A stretch of DNA of 64,000 nt from JALZCH01 sp036387135 (GTDB lineage: Bacteria; Acidobacteriota; Blastocatellia; Pyrinomonadales; Pyrinomonadaceae): contig DASVUH010000069.1 in assembly GCA_036387135.1 (NCBI GenBank), positions 21,585 through 85,584 on the forward strand, written 5' to 3'. Within the stretch, counting starts at the first letter, position 1, and each line of letters begins with the position of its first letter. This document shows, in pieces, positions 50,450 through 60,400 of the stretch. Position numbers and translations under genes: made by a program. The notes under the pieces are model-generated. The model saw only the letters and a program-made list of their open reading frames with translations, had not been told where the DNA came from and ran no database searches.

Positions 50450-52120
50450 TTAGTGTGTGTCGTAATTTGCAACCGGATAATCCTGGTTGTTTCCGTAACG
50501 AACGGAGACAAAGACATTATTCGAGCTTTGCAGAATAAAGAAATTGCCGCTCTGCGGATCAAACGTCGCAATGTCGGTACTGCCGTCGCCGTCGTAATCG
50601 CCCTGCGCGGTAAACTGCGGTTTTACGCCGAATTGAACGGTGCGCACGGTATTATTCGAGCTTTGCAGAATAAACCAGGTGAGAAAAGTTCCCTGACGCA
50701 CAACAGCAAAGTCGTATCTGCCGTCGCCGTCATAATCGCCCGGCACGACTAAATCGCTGCCCAAGCCGAATTGTTGAGCGCGGTCGCCGCCGCCGGAACT
50801 TGGTCGGACAAAGAATATTCCTTGTCCGCCCGGCAAGGTGCGGAACACGGCAAGATCGAATCTGCCGTCGCCGTCATAATCGCCCGGTGCGACAACGTCC
50901 GTATCCAGCCCGAATTGTTCGCCGCGGAAGCTGCGGTTTGAACTGTTTAGGATATACCAGAACAACTGTCCGTTCTGACGGCGAACAACCGCCAAATCGG
51001 TTCTGCCGTCACCGTCATAATCGCGCGCTACCGGTTCGTCCGTTCCGAAACCGAATTGTTCGGAGCGAATCGTGCCGGTCGTGCTTTGCAAAATATAGAA
51101 AAAGCCGTTTGTCGTGCGGAACACGGCAATATCGGTGCGGTTGTCGCCATCGTAATCGCCCGGCACTTGAATGTCGGTTCCGGCGATACCGAAAGGTTGA
51201 ATGATTGAGGCTCCATCAGAACTGCGGCGAATAAAGAAAGTGTTTGTGGGTGTGCGGAAAACGGCGAGATCGGTGCGATTGTCGCCGTCGTAATCAAGCA
51301 CAGTTTTGATTCTATTGCCGCCGCCCTGAGTATTGGCGAGAGCAACGGCAAATCCGTTTAAAGTAAGGCTTCCGTCACCGATATTGCCGACCAGGGACGC
51401 CGCGCCGGTTGTCAAATCTATCCGATAGAGACGAAGCGTGTTATTGATCGTCAGAGCTGCAAATGCGGTTCCGTCTTGTGCAATATCAAAACCGTTGGCA
51501 CTGGATGCCTGCGTTCCGAACGGTCCGATGGGAACGAGCGTCCCGTTGTTCGGCGGATTTTGAACGAAGAGCATTCCGAAATTAACCGGATCAATAACGT
51601 AAAGCGTAGTTGACGGTGCGCCGACGAAGTTGTTCGTATAAGCCGCCGCCGAAACCGCAGGCGTTCCCGGATTAAGCGGACCGTCGGTCGCCGTTAAAGT
51701 TCCGTTATCAGGATTGAGCCGCAGGTTTTGACCCGTATTCGACACGACGCGAATCCGGTCAACTGTCGGATTAAAATCAAAACCGAAACTGCTGCCCTGC
51801 AGCGAAAAAGCGCCGGCTGCGCCGACCTGAGTCGCGGCGCGTGTAGTCAGGTTGATGGTGTAAAGTCGGCTCGAACTGCCGAGCGCGTAAAGCTGCCCGT
51901 TTGCCGGGCGAAAATCAATTCCTACGATATTCTCGCCGGGCTGCAAGCCCGTAATAGCGCCGATACTCGTAATGTTGTTCGGCGTTTCCGTATCAAAACG
52001 AATGAGTTGGTTCGTTGTGGTAACACCGTAAGCCGGTACGGCGTAAGCCGCGCTGGAAAAACCGCCGATTGTTAAAACGATAAGCAGCCAAAAATGTAGC
52101 CGCCGCAGATTTCTTTGCAT
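50450..52120 (-). CDS. Secreted DUF4394 plus FG-GAP/VCBS-repeat protein
   Basis: About 556 residues from ATG 52120, chosen for AAGGAGG 9 bases upstream; the longer frame to 52267 has no support. The signal peptide is FWLLIVLTIGGFSSAAYA. Residues 30-260 are a DUF4394 propeller-like domain (YGVTTTNQLIRFDTETPN, GIDFRPANGQLYALGSSSRL). The rest is six FG-GAP repeats of about 50 residues, each with a calcium-loop-like DYDGDGRTDLAV core (variants DNRTDIAV, DGRYDFAV, DGSTDIAT). Such repeats form a Ca-binding beta-propeller on surface proteins. It is the first gene of the five-gene cluster. Confidence 0.88.
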   Translation of the reverse strand: MQRNLRRLHFWLLIVLTIGGFSSAAYAVPAYGVTTTNQLIRFDTETPNNITSIGAITGLQPGENIVGIDFRPANGQLYALGSSSRLYTINLTTRAATQVGAAGAFSLQGSSFGFDFNPTVDRIRVVSNTGQNLRLNPDNGTLTATDGPLNPGTPAVSAAAYTNNFVGAPSTTLYVIDPVNFGMLFVQNPPNNGTLVPIGPFGTQASSANGFDIAQDGTAFAALTINNTLRLYRIDLTTGAASLVGNIGDGSLTLNGFAVALANTQGGGNRIKTVLDYDGDNRTDLAVFRTPTNTFFIRRSSDGASIIQPFGIAGTDIQVPGDYDGDNRTDIAVFRTTNGFFYILQSTTGTIRSEQFGFGTDEPVARDYDGDGRTDLAVVRRQNGQLFWYILNSSNRSFRGEQFGLDTDVVAPGDYDGDGRFDLAVFRTLPGGQGIFFVRPSSGGGDRAQQFGLGSDLVVPGDYDGDGRYDFAVVRQGTFLTWFILQSSNNTVRTVQFGVKPQFTAQGDYDGDGSTDIATFDPQSGNFFILQSSNNVFVSVRYGNNQDYPVANYDTH

Positions 52121-52464
52121 ATTCGATTCCCTCCTTAAAACTGAAAAAAGAACTTGAAAAACTGATGTGAAAAGCGGCGGCGCAATATCTGCGCCGCCAG
52201 CGTTAGTTAAAGATCGAAGCGAATAAGTGGGAAGCGGCTTCAACCGCGAACTCGGCAAAAAGTCCAAATCGAAAAAACATTCCCGTTTAACCGCCTAAAA
52301 ATAAAATTTCGCCTCGATAACGCACAAAAAACCTTCGCGCCGTTTTCAGATGTCACAAAACTTTACAAACCAATCTACGGACGCCGCCGGAAAACGGATT
52401 TATTCGTTACGAGAAACGGTCAAACCTATTTCTGTAGAAACGCCGACGTGATAAACTGAAAAAT
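52121..52464. other. Divergent intergenic region of 344 bases
   Basis: It contains a hairpin GGCGGCGCA-atatc-TGCGCCGCC (52176-52198) in the leader of the DUF4394 gene. No convincing promoter pair or small gene was identified. Confidence 0.45.
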
Positions 52465-52704
52465 ATGGACGAATTACGAAAACAGGACGCGGGAAAATCA
52501 GGCTCGCAAACCAGCCGTGAAGGTTTTAACGCCGACGAAATCGCCGAGCAATCAACTTACACGGATTCGACCGAAGTCGCGCAGCAGATGCGGCGCGGCA
52601 ACGCGGAAGATAAAGAAACGGCGGACGACCGCGACGCAGTCGGCAAAGCCGATATTTCAGAATGGGATCAAAGACAGGTCACGGAACAAAAAATCAAGGA
52701 ATAG
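52465..52704 (+). CDS. Small hydrophilic protein, unrecognised
   Basis: A 79-residue, highly charged, Gln/Asp/Glu/Lys-rich protein (DELRKQDAGKSGSQTSREGF, then TEVAQQMRRGNAEDKETADD) without hydrophobic core, so probably disordered, like many stress-type small proteins. No motif is recognised. It precedes fdhD in the same direction by about 90 bases. Coding is supported by an intact frame and gene-like codon use only. Confidence 0.5.
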   Translation: MDELRKQDAGKSGSQTSREGFNADEIAEQSTYTDSTEVAQQMRRGNAEDKETADDRDAVGKADISEWDQRQVTEQKIKE

Positions 52705-52797
52705 CGGCGGTGAAATAAAATTTAAAACCCGAAAAGTCGCTGCTCTGGAATTACCGAGCGGCGGCTTTTTCAATTTTGATTGATTCCGATTTTTGCT

Positions 52798-53670
52798 GTG
52801 AAAAGCGGGCGAGACAATTATTCAACGATTGGAGCGACAATCTGGCGCTTTGAAAAAGATGCGCCCGCCAGCCGTCAAAACGACTCGCTCGCCGTAGAAG
52901 AACCGCTCGAAATCCGGCTCGGATTTTATGAAAACGGCAAGCTCGTTCACAACGCGATTTCCATCACAATGCGGACGCCCGGAAATGATTTTGAACTCGC
53001 CGCCGGATTTCTATTCACCGAAGGAATCATCAAATCGCCCGACGAGATCGCCGACATCAAATTTTGCGGCGCGGAAACAATTGAGTCGGCGACAAACACA
53101 GTGCGCGTTGATTTACGCAAAGGCATTCCGGTTGATTTGGAAAAATTAAAACGGCATTTTTATACAAGCTCAAGCTGCGGCGTCTGCGGAAAAAGCTCGA
53201 TTGCGGCTTTAAATATGGGCGCGAAAAAGCTCGAATCGAAAGAACACCCGGTTTTTGAAGCCGCTTTGATTCACAATTTGCCGGAAACGGCGCGCGCGGC
53301 GCAAAGCGTTTTTGCTTCTACCGGCGGATTACACGCCGCCGCGCTTTTTGATGAAAACGGGCGACTTGAAATTTTGCGCGAAGATGTCGGGCGGCACAAC
53401 GCGGTTGACAAGCTAGTCGGCGCAAAATTTCTCGCGGGTGAATTGCCGCTTGCCAATGAAATTTTGCTCGTCAGCGGTCGCGCCAGCTTTGAATTAATTC
53501 AAAAGGCTGTGATGGCGCAGATTCCGGTTTTGGCGGCGGTCGGCGCGCCTTCGAGTCTGGCGGTCGAGTCGGCGAAAGAATTCGGAATGACTCTGCTCGG
53601 TTTCGTCCGCGACAATCGTTTTAACATTTACGCGGGCACAGAAAGAATTAGAGCAGAAAGAATTCGATGA
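52798..53670 (+). CDS. fdhD: Formate dehydrogenase accessory sulfurtransferase
   Basis: Transfers sulfur from a cysteine desulfurase to the molybdenum cofactor of formate-dehydrogenase-type enzymes. About 290 residues. The sulfur-carrier Cys pair is in YTSSSCGVCGKSSIAALNMG; other family segments are TPGNDFELAAGFLFTEGII, FASTGGLHAAALFDENG and LREDVGRHNAVDKLVGA. GTG 52798 is the likely start; TTG at 52780 is possible. It overlaps the molybdoenzyme gene by 4 bases, so it very likely serves that enzyme. Confidence 0.95.
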   Translation: MKSGRDNYSTIGATIWRFEKDAPASRQNDSLAVEEPLEIRLGFYENGKLVHNAISITMRTPGNDFELAAGFLFTEGIIKSPDEIADIKFCGAETIESATNTVRVDLRKGIPVDLEKLKRHFYTSSSCGVCGKSSIAALNMGAKKLESKEHPVFEAALIHNLPETARAAQSVFASTGGLHAAALFDENGRLEILREDVGRHNAVDKLVGAKFLAGELPLANEILLVSGRASFELIQKAVMAQIPVLAAVGAPSSLAVESAKEFGMTLLGFVRDNRFNIYAGTERIRAERIR

Positions 53671-56138
53671 ACGACGAAAAAACAAAAATCGCGGGCGCTC
53701 ACGAAGCCGCTAACATAGCCGACAAACACCAACCGAGCCATTGGACTGCCGGAAAAGATAATCGTTCGGAAAAGGAAATCGCGGGAAATTCCTCTGAAGA
53801 ACGACCTTTGAGCGTTCACGCCGAAAAGGGCGAAATAATTCGGGCGGAGACGCCGGAGGAAAACGGCGATTTGCGAGTTTCCGAAATCGAACACACGGCA
53901 GCCGGTTTGCCGTCGGTTGTTTCGACAATGCGGCACGCGCTCGGAAAAATGGGCGTTTCGCGCAGTTTCAAAACTCTGCTCAAGGTCAATCAAAAAGACG
54001 GTTTTGATTGTCCCTCGTGCGCCTGGGCTGACCCGGACGACGACCGCAAAATCTCCGAATTCTGCGAAAACGGCGCGAAAGCCGTCGCCGATGAAGCGAT
54101 GACCAAACGAGCGACGCCCGAATTTTTTCAAAAATATTCGGTCGCAGAGCTTTCCGAGCAATCGGATTATTGGCTCAACGCGCAAGGTCGAATTGCTCAC
54201 CCGATGATTTTGCGAAAAAACGCGACGCATTATGAGCCGATTTCGTGGCAAGACGCTTTTCGACTGATAGCTTTTGAATTAAACGGACTCGCTTCGCCCG
54301 ATGAAGCGCTTTTTTACACTTCGGGCAGAACGTCGAACGAAGCCGCGTTTTTGTACCAGCTTTTCGTTCGCCAATTCGGTACGAACAATTTGCCCGACTG
54401 TTCGAATATGTGTCACGAATCGAGCGGCACGGCTTTGACCGAATCAATCGGAATCGGCAAAGGAACTGTCACGCTCGAAGATTTTGAAAAAACGGATTTG
54501 ATTCTGATTATGGGACAAAATCCCGGCACGAATCATCCGCGAATGATGTCTTCGCTCGAACACGCCAAACGCAACGGCGCGCGCATCATTTCGATAAATC
54601 CTTTGCCCGAAGCCGGTTTGATGTCGGTCGTCAATCCGAATCCGCAGGAATACAAAAATCCGCTTCAATTTCCCTTCAAAATGCTGGCGCACAAAGGCAC
54701 GCCGCTTTCCGATTTGCATCTGCCAATCAAAATCGGCGGCGATATGGCGTTTTTGAAGGGATTAATGCGAATCCTTGTGGAAGAATTTCCCGCCTCGCTC
54801 GACCGCGAGTTTTTGGAAAACAAAACCGCCGGATTCGATGAATTTCAGGCAAATCTCAAACAAGTTTCGTGGTCGGACATTGAAGAACAAAGCGGTTTGC
54901 AGCGAGAGCAAATCAGACAAGCCGCCGAAATTTATGCCAACGCGAATCGCGTCATAACTTGCTGGGCGATGGGTTTGACGCAACACAAACACGCGGTCGG
55001 GACGATTCAGGAAATTGCAAATCTGCATTTTTTGCGCGGACAAATCGGCAAACCGGGCGCGGGACTTTGCCCCGTTCGCGGTCATTCAAACGTGCAGGGC
55101 GACCGCACGGTCGGAATTTGGGAACGACCGCGCGAAGAGTTTTTAAATGCTCTCGATCAGGAATTCAATTTCACCGCGCCGCGTCATCACGGTTTCGATA
55201 CGGTTGAAAGCATCAAGGCGATGCACGTTGGGAAAGCGAAAGTTTTTTTCGCAATGGGCGGCAATTTTCTCTCCGCGACGCCGGACACCGGATACACCGC
55301 CGAAGCTCTCAGAAAAACAAAACTGACAGCGCAGGTCGTCACGAAACTAAACCGCACGGCTTTGATTTGCGGCGAGCAGAGCCTGATTTTGCCTTGTTTG
55401 GGGCGGACGGAAATTGATGTGCAGGCGTCGGGCGAGCAGTTTGTTTCGTGCGAAAACTCAATGGGCGTCGTGCAAAAATCGAAGGGCGTTTTAAAACCCG
55501 CGTCAGAACATTTGCGAAGTGAGACTTGGATTGTTTGCGAATTGGCGAAAACGGTTTTAGGCGCTAAATCAACTGTTGATTGGGACAAATTCGCCGCCGA
55601 TTACGATGAAATCCGCAATGCAATCGAACGTACAATTCCCGGTTTTGAAAACTACAACGAGCGCGTCCGGCGGGGCGGAGGTTTTTATTTGCCGAATGCC
55701 CCGCGCGAAGGTGAGTTTCCGACCGGGACCGGAAAAGCAAATTTTACCTGTCACATACTGCCGCTTTTCAAGTTAAAGGAAAACGAGTTGATTATGATGA
55801 GCATTCGCTCGCACGATCAATTTAACACGACGGTTTACGGTTTAAACGACCGTTATCGCGGAATCAAAAACGGGCGGCGAGTTGTTTTGTTAAATCCCCA
55901 GGACATTGAAAGATTGGGTTTGAAAAACGGTCAGGTTGTTGATTTAACCAGCCATTTTGAAGACGGCGAGCGAACGGCGAGAAAATTCGTCGTTGTTGAA
56001 TACGATATTCCCGGAAAATGCGCGGCGACTTATTTTCCCGAAACCAACGTGCTTGTGCCAATCGGCAGCGCGGCTGAACGAAGCAACACTCCGACTTCAA
56101 AATTCGTGATTATCACCGTCAAGCCGCATATTGTTTAG
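53667..56138 (+). CDS. FdhF/YdeP-family molybdopterin oxidoreductase
   Basis: An 823-residue enzyme of the YdeP branch of formate-dehydrogenase-like proteins. The Cys pair DCPSCAWADPDD near residue 113 is typical of YdeP, in place of the four-Cys Fe4S4 motif of true FdhF. Molybdopterin-binding marks follow: FYTSGRTSNEAAFLYQLF, NMCHESSGTALTESIG, LILIMGQNPGTNHPRMMSS and the C-terminal SHDQFNTTVYGLNDRYRG. The residue at the Mo-ligand position appears to be Cys (CHESSG); no in-frame UGA is present. A hydrophilic N-terminal extension of about 70 residues precedes the family start. Substrate is not certain; overlap with fdhD supports a sulfurated Mo site. Confidence 0.88.
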   Translation: MNDEKTKIAGAHEAANIADKHQPSHWTAGKDNRSEKEIAGNSSEERPLSVHAEKGEIIRAETPEENGDLRVSEIEHTAAGLPSVVSTMRHALGKMGVSRSFKTLLKVNQKDGFDCPSCAWADPDDDRKISEFCENGAKAVADEAMTKRATPEFFQKYSVAELSEQSDYWLNAQGRIAHPMILRKNATHYEPISWQDAFRLIAFELNGLASPDEALFYTSGRTSNEAAFLYQLFVRQFGTNNLPDCSNMCHESSGTALTESIGIGKGTVTLEDFEKTDLILIMGQNPGTNHPRMMSSLEHAKRNGARIISINPLPEAGLMSVVNPNPQEYKNPLQFPFKMLAHKGTPLSDLHLPIKIGGDMAFLKGLMRILVEEFPASLDREFLENKTAGFDEFQANLKQVSWSDIEEQSGLQREQIRQAAEIYANANRVITCWAMGLTQHKHAVGTIQEIANLHFLRGQIGKPGAGLCPVRGHSNVQGDRTVGIWERPREEFLNALDQEFNFTAPRHHGFDTVESIKAMHVGKAKVFFAMGGNFLSATPDTGYTAEALRKTKLTAQVVTKLNRTALICGEQSLILPCLGRTEIDVQASGEQFVSCENSMGVVQKSKGVLKPASEHLRSETWIVCELAKTVLGAKSTVDWDKFAADYDEIRNAIERTIPGFENYNERVRRGGGFYLPNAPREGEFPTGTGKANFTCHILPLFKLKENELIMMSIRSHDQFNTTVYGLNDRYRGIKNGRRVVLLNPQDIERLGLKNGQVVDLTSHFEDGERTARKFVVVEYDIPGKCAATYFPETNVLVPIGSAAERSNTPTSKFVIITVKPHIV

Positions 56139-57259
56139 ACTTTAATAAAAATCCGTTTGCGGTACAGCAGCCACATTAAAAACAACCAGAGGAAAATATA
56201 CGAAACGGCGTAAATCAGCGAAGCGTTGATCGGCGAAGCGAGCGGGGCGAAAAAGGTGTCGAAAATCCATTTTTGCAGATGAATTTGTTTGCCTTCGGCA
56301 TTTGCAAATTTAATGTTAATCAGAACACGCGCCAGCAAGCTCGATAAAAAGTAGAGCGCGAGCGCGTTTGTGCCGAAAATGACAAAGGGTTTTGTCCAGC
56401 GGCGGTAATTTTTGATGTCAATCAGCCAATAGCAAAACGCCAGAAAACAAAGCGCGAGTCCGGCGGTGTAAACGACGTAAGAGCTTGTCCAGAGCGGTTT
56501 GTTGATAGGAAAAAAGAAATTCCAGCACCAGCCGAGCGCGGTTAAAACAACGCCGAAGAAAAACAGCGCCGAGACTTTATCCAGATCGGCGCGTTTGGTT
56601 TTGAGCCACGTTCCGGCTAAAACTCCGGCAAGAGCGGTCGAAATTGCGGGCAGAGTACTTAAAATACCTTCGGGATCGTAAAATTTAGACGCTTTCCAGA
56701 TATGATTTTCGCCGATCACAACGCGGTCAATATAGCCTGCGAGATTGCATTCGATTGACAAATCGCCCGCGCCGCAGCCGGGAACCGGAACGAGCATCAT
56801 CAGCGCCCAATAAATCAAAAGCAGCGCGACGGCAATAATGGTTTGCTGTTTCCAATTTGTGTGGAGAAAAATCAGCGAGGCGACGAGATAGCAAACCGCG
56901 ATGCGCTGCAAAACGCCGGGAATCCGCAGATTCGCCAAATCGAAAAACGGAAACGCCATTTGAATCAAACCGAGCAGGAAAATCAGCCCGGCGCGGCGGA
57001 AGATTTTTAGATAAACATCCGAAGTAATTCCGCCTTGCTCGACTCGTTTTCCCAAGGCGAGCGGAATCGCAATGCCGACGATAAAGACGAAAAACGGAAA
57101 GATAAAATCGGTCGGCGTCCAACCGTGCCACGGCGCGTGCGCGAGCGGCGAATAAACGGCGCTCCAGGTGCCGGGATTATTGACTAAAACCATTCCCGCG
57201 ACTGTCATCCCGCGAAAAACATCGAGAGAAATTAAACGTCCGCTTGTTTCCTCCGACAT
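56135..57259 (-). CDS. DUF5009/NagX-type acyltransferase-like membrane protein
   Basis: A 374-residue protein with about ten membrane helices. The N-terminus RLISLDVFRGMTVAGMVLVN and the loop WHGWTPTDFIFPFFVFIVG are the hallmark of the heparan-alpha-glucosaminide N-acetyltransferase-like (HGSNAT/NagX) family. FYDPEGILSTLPAISTALAG and the C-terminal GTNALALYFLSSLLARVL are also typical. Members acetylate amino-sugars across the membrane; the exact substrate is not known. The stop overlaps the convergent molybdoenzyme gene by 4 bases. Confidence 0.88.
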   Translation of the reverse strand: MSEETSGRLISLDVFRGMTVAGMVLVNNPGTWSAVYSPLAHAPWHGWTPTDFIFPFFVFIVGIAIPLALGKRVEQGGITSDVYLKIFRRAGLIFLLGLIQMAFPFFDLANLRIPGVLQRIAVCYLVASLIFLHTNWKQQTIIAVALLLIYWALMMLVPVPGCGAGDLSIECNLAGYIDRVVIGENHIWKASKFYDPEGILSTLPAISTALAGVLAGTWLKTKRADLDKVSALFFFGVVLTALGWCWNFFFPINKPLWTSSYVVYTAGLALCFLAFCYWLIDIKNYRRWTKPFVIFGTNALALYFLSSLLARVLINIKFANAEGKQIHLQKWIFDTFFAPLASPINASLIYAVSYIFLWLFLMWLLYRKRIFIKV

Positions 57260-57339
57260 GGCGTTTTCGACTCCTTTTTTTCCAGCGTGAAATTAACACA
57301 TTACGATTCGGTTGTTAAATTTAGCGCAGAATAAATTTC

Positions 57340-57369
57340 TTGCAATTATTATTTAAACTAAACTATGCT
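57340..57369 (+). promoter_or_regulatory. Putative promoter of the repeat-rich secreted protein
   Basis: TTGCAA (57340-57345), 18 bases, TATGCT (57364-57369). The ATG is about 77 bases further downstream. Confidence 0.35.
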
Positions 57370-57452
57370 TAACACGGTTGTTTTACTCAAGACCAACCGG
57401 CTCATCTCTCTTTAGCTCCTGAAAATTCTCAGCTTCTCTTTTCAAATAGAAT

Positions 57453-60400
57453 ATGAACCACATCCCGACTCTCTTTCCTGTTCGCAGCTTTGCTGTGCGT
57501 CAGTTTAATTATGTTTACCGTTTCGCTGCAATTTGCGGTTTTATGCTCGCAATTGCAATCGGTGTTTCCGCTCAAACCTCAAATGTTGAAAACTCTTCGA
57601 TCCAAAGCGTTTTAAATTCGGATGGAACAATCAAAACCGACCGCGCGGGCAATTTTAACCCGCAAGGTTTTGAAATGACCACGGATGCGGACGGCAAACC
57701 GCGTTTTGCTCTTGCCGAAAAACACGATTTTTCTCTTGATGACCGGCGGAAGACCGCTTCGCCCGCCGCCGCTGTTTGTTCGGATAACTGGGATAGCCGT
57801 TTTATATTCCCCGGCGTTTCGGGAACAGTCAATGCGGTCGCTACCGACGCGAACGGCAACATTTATATTGGCGGCGACTTTGTAAATATCGGTGACGTTG
57901 TCGTCAATCACGTCGCAAAATGGAACGGGACAAACTGGGAAGCAATGGGTGGCGGAACCAGCTCACAAGTAAGCAGCATCGCCGTTTACAACAATAAAGT
58001 TTATATTGCGGGCGGTTTTGGCACGGCGGGCGGAGTGGCGGTTAACGGAGTCGCGGTGTGGGACGGAGCAGCCTGGTCTCCGCTCGGCAGCGGTTTTACC
58101 GGCTATTCGCTAACTCTCAGCGCTATCGTCGTCAACCCGGCAAACGGAGATGTTTATGTCGGCGGTTCATTTAACTCTTTTAATGGAGTTCAAGCAACAA
58201 ATATCGCTAAATGGGACGGCACAAATTGGACGGGTCTTAATAACGCCGCTGCGACTTCCACAGACGGCACGGTTAACGCGATTGCCATATCGGGGAACAA
58301 CGTTTATGCGGTCGGCAGTTTTTCAAAAATCGGCGGCGTGGCAGCTAAACAAGCCGCTAAATGGGATGGTACGACATGGACTGCGATGGGGACCGGTTTT
58401 AACAGCACCGTCCGCACTGTCGCCGTAGATTCAAATGGCGTGGTTTATGTCGGCGGAGATTTTTCTGCAGCCGGTTTCAACACTGCCAATAAAATTGCCA
58501 AATGGAATGGCAGCGGATGGTCGGCATTAATTGCAGGATCTACAAACGGTCTTTTAGGCGGCAACGTCAGCACCATCACAACTTCCGGGACAGACGTTTA
58601 TGTCGGCGGAAGCTTCACTTATATAAACACCAATTTCGGTACAACAAACGTTTACCGCATCGCTCGCTGGGATGGAAGCAGTTGGAAAACTGTCGGAACC
58701 GGCGCGAATAATGGAGTGGATCCCACTAATTTCGGCAGCGGTGTTAAAGGTATCGCTGTGAACGCTGACGGAAGTCAGGTTTACGTAGCCGGAAATTTTT
58801 TCAAAGCCGGTACGGTGAGCGCCAGAAATATCGGCAAATGGGATGGCACAAGCTGGTCAAGTTTTGATACCGGACAAGATAACGGCGTTTTTGATACCGT
58901 CAAATCTATTGCCATTGACGCGAGCGGAAACGTTTATGTCGCCGGAGAGTTTGTCCAAATCGGAACAATAGCCGCAAATCGCATCGCCAAATGGGACGGA
59001 ACCGCCTGGTCTCTGCTCGGCAGCGGTTCAACGAACGGAGTAAACGGCGAGGTTTTTGAAATCGTCGTAGATGGAAATGATCTTTACGCCGTTGGGAATT
59101 TTACGACCGCCGGCGGCGTCACTGTTAACCGTGTAGCTAAATGGAACGGCACGGCATGGGAAGCTCTCGGAGGCGGCATCAATACCCTTCCTTACTCGGT
59201 TGCGGTTATCGGCAACGAAGTTTTTGTCGCCGGATTTTTTAGCACAGTCAACGGTATGACCGTTAATAACATTGTCCGATTCAATAAAACTACCGGAGTC
59301 TGGTCGCCGCTCGGAGCGGGTATCGGCAACGGTTATTTGAAAAAAATAGTCTCCTCCGGCACAAACCTCTACGTCGGCGGCAGCTTTGAGAAGGCTGGCG
59401 GTTTGAATGCGAAGAACGTTGCCAAATGGGACACTTTGACCGAAACCTGGTCGGCACTGGGCAGCGGGGCAAACAATGGAACCACTGACGGCGTGTTCGC
59501 GCTTGCCGCTTTCGGCAATACGGTTTATGTCGGCGGCAGTTTCACTTCGGTTGCAAACTACACAGTCACTGCCAATCGCATTGCTAAATGGGATGGCACG
59601 TCGTGGTCTGCGCTCGGAAACGGGACGAGCAACGGCGTTGACGGTTTTGTCGAAGCGATTGCCGTCAGGGGCAGCGATGTTTACGTCGGCGGGCGGTTTA
59701 GCACAGCCGGAGGCGTCGCAAACAGGCACGTTGCGAAATGGAACGGAATGTCCTGGTCGGGCTTTAACGGCGGCGTTCATCAAACAATCGGCGGATCTAA
59801 TTACGGCTGGGTTTACGCGGCGGCGGCTCGCGACGGCGATGTTTATTTCGGCGGCGATTTTATTACCGCCGGCTGCCGCCCGTCATATCGTTTCGGGCAT
59901 TATTATTCGCAGGCTTGGATGGGCGGAACAAACAGCGACTGGCATACTGCGACCAATTGGAATACCAACCAAGTTCCAGCCGACAACCAGAACGTGATGA
60001 TTCCGCAAACGGGCAGCGATTTGAATATCGGCGTAGCCGATGTCAATGTTCTCGATTTACAGCTCGGCACGGGGCGAACTTTAACCATCGAAGCGGGACG
60101 CACTTTGACCGTCAACGGCGCGCTCTCGCTTGCCGGAAACATAACGGGCGGCGGTACGCTCATCGTCACAAGCTGCAACCCGGCGGCAATTAACGGCGCG
60201 GGCGCGACGGGCTACGTCAAAACTAAGCTCACGCGCTGCGTCAACAACACCGGAAGTTTCACGTTTCCGGTCGGAACCGACAACGGTTATTCGCCGGTGC
60301 GGTTTTCAAACGTCGCGGGCAGCGGCAATTTCTCCGTCACGGCAAATCAAACCGCTCATTCAAACCCCGATTTACCCGCCAATCGTTTGGCGCGTTTCTG

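Noticed and set aside
52121..52267. N-terminal extension of the DUF4394/FG-GAP gene
   Set aside because: It would precede the signal peptide by 49 residues; the ATG at 52120 has a strong AAGGAGG.
53667..56138. Selenocysteine in the molybdoenzyme
   Set aside because: The frame has no internal TGA and the Mo-ligand region reads CHESSG with Cys, so no selenocysteine is needed.
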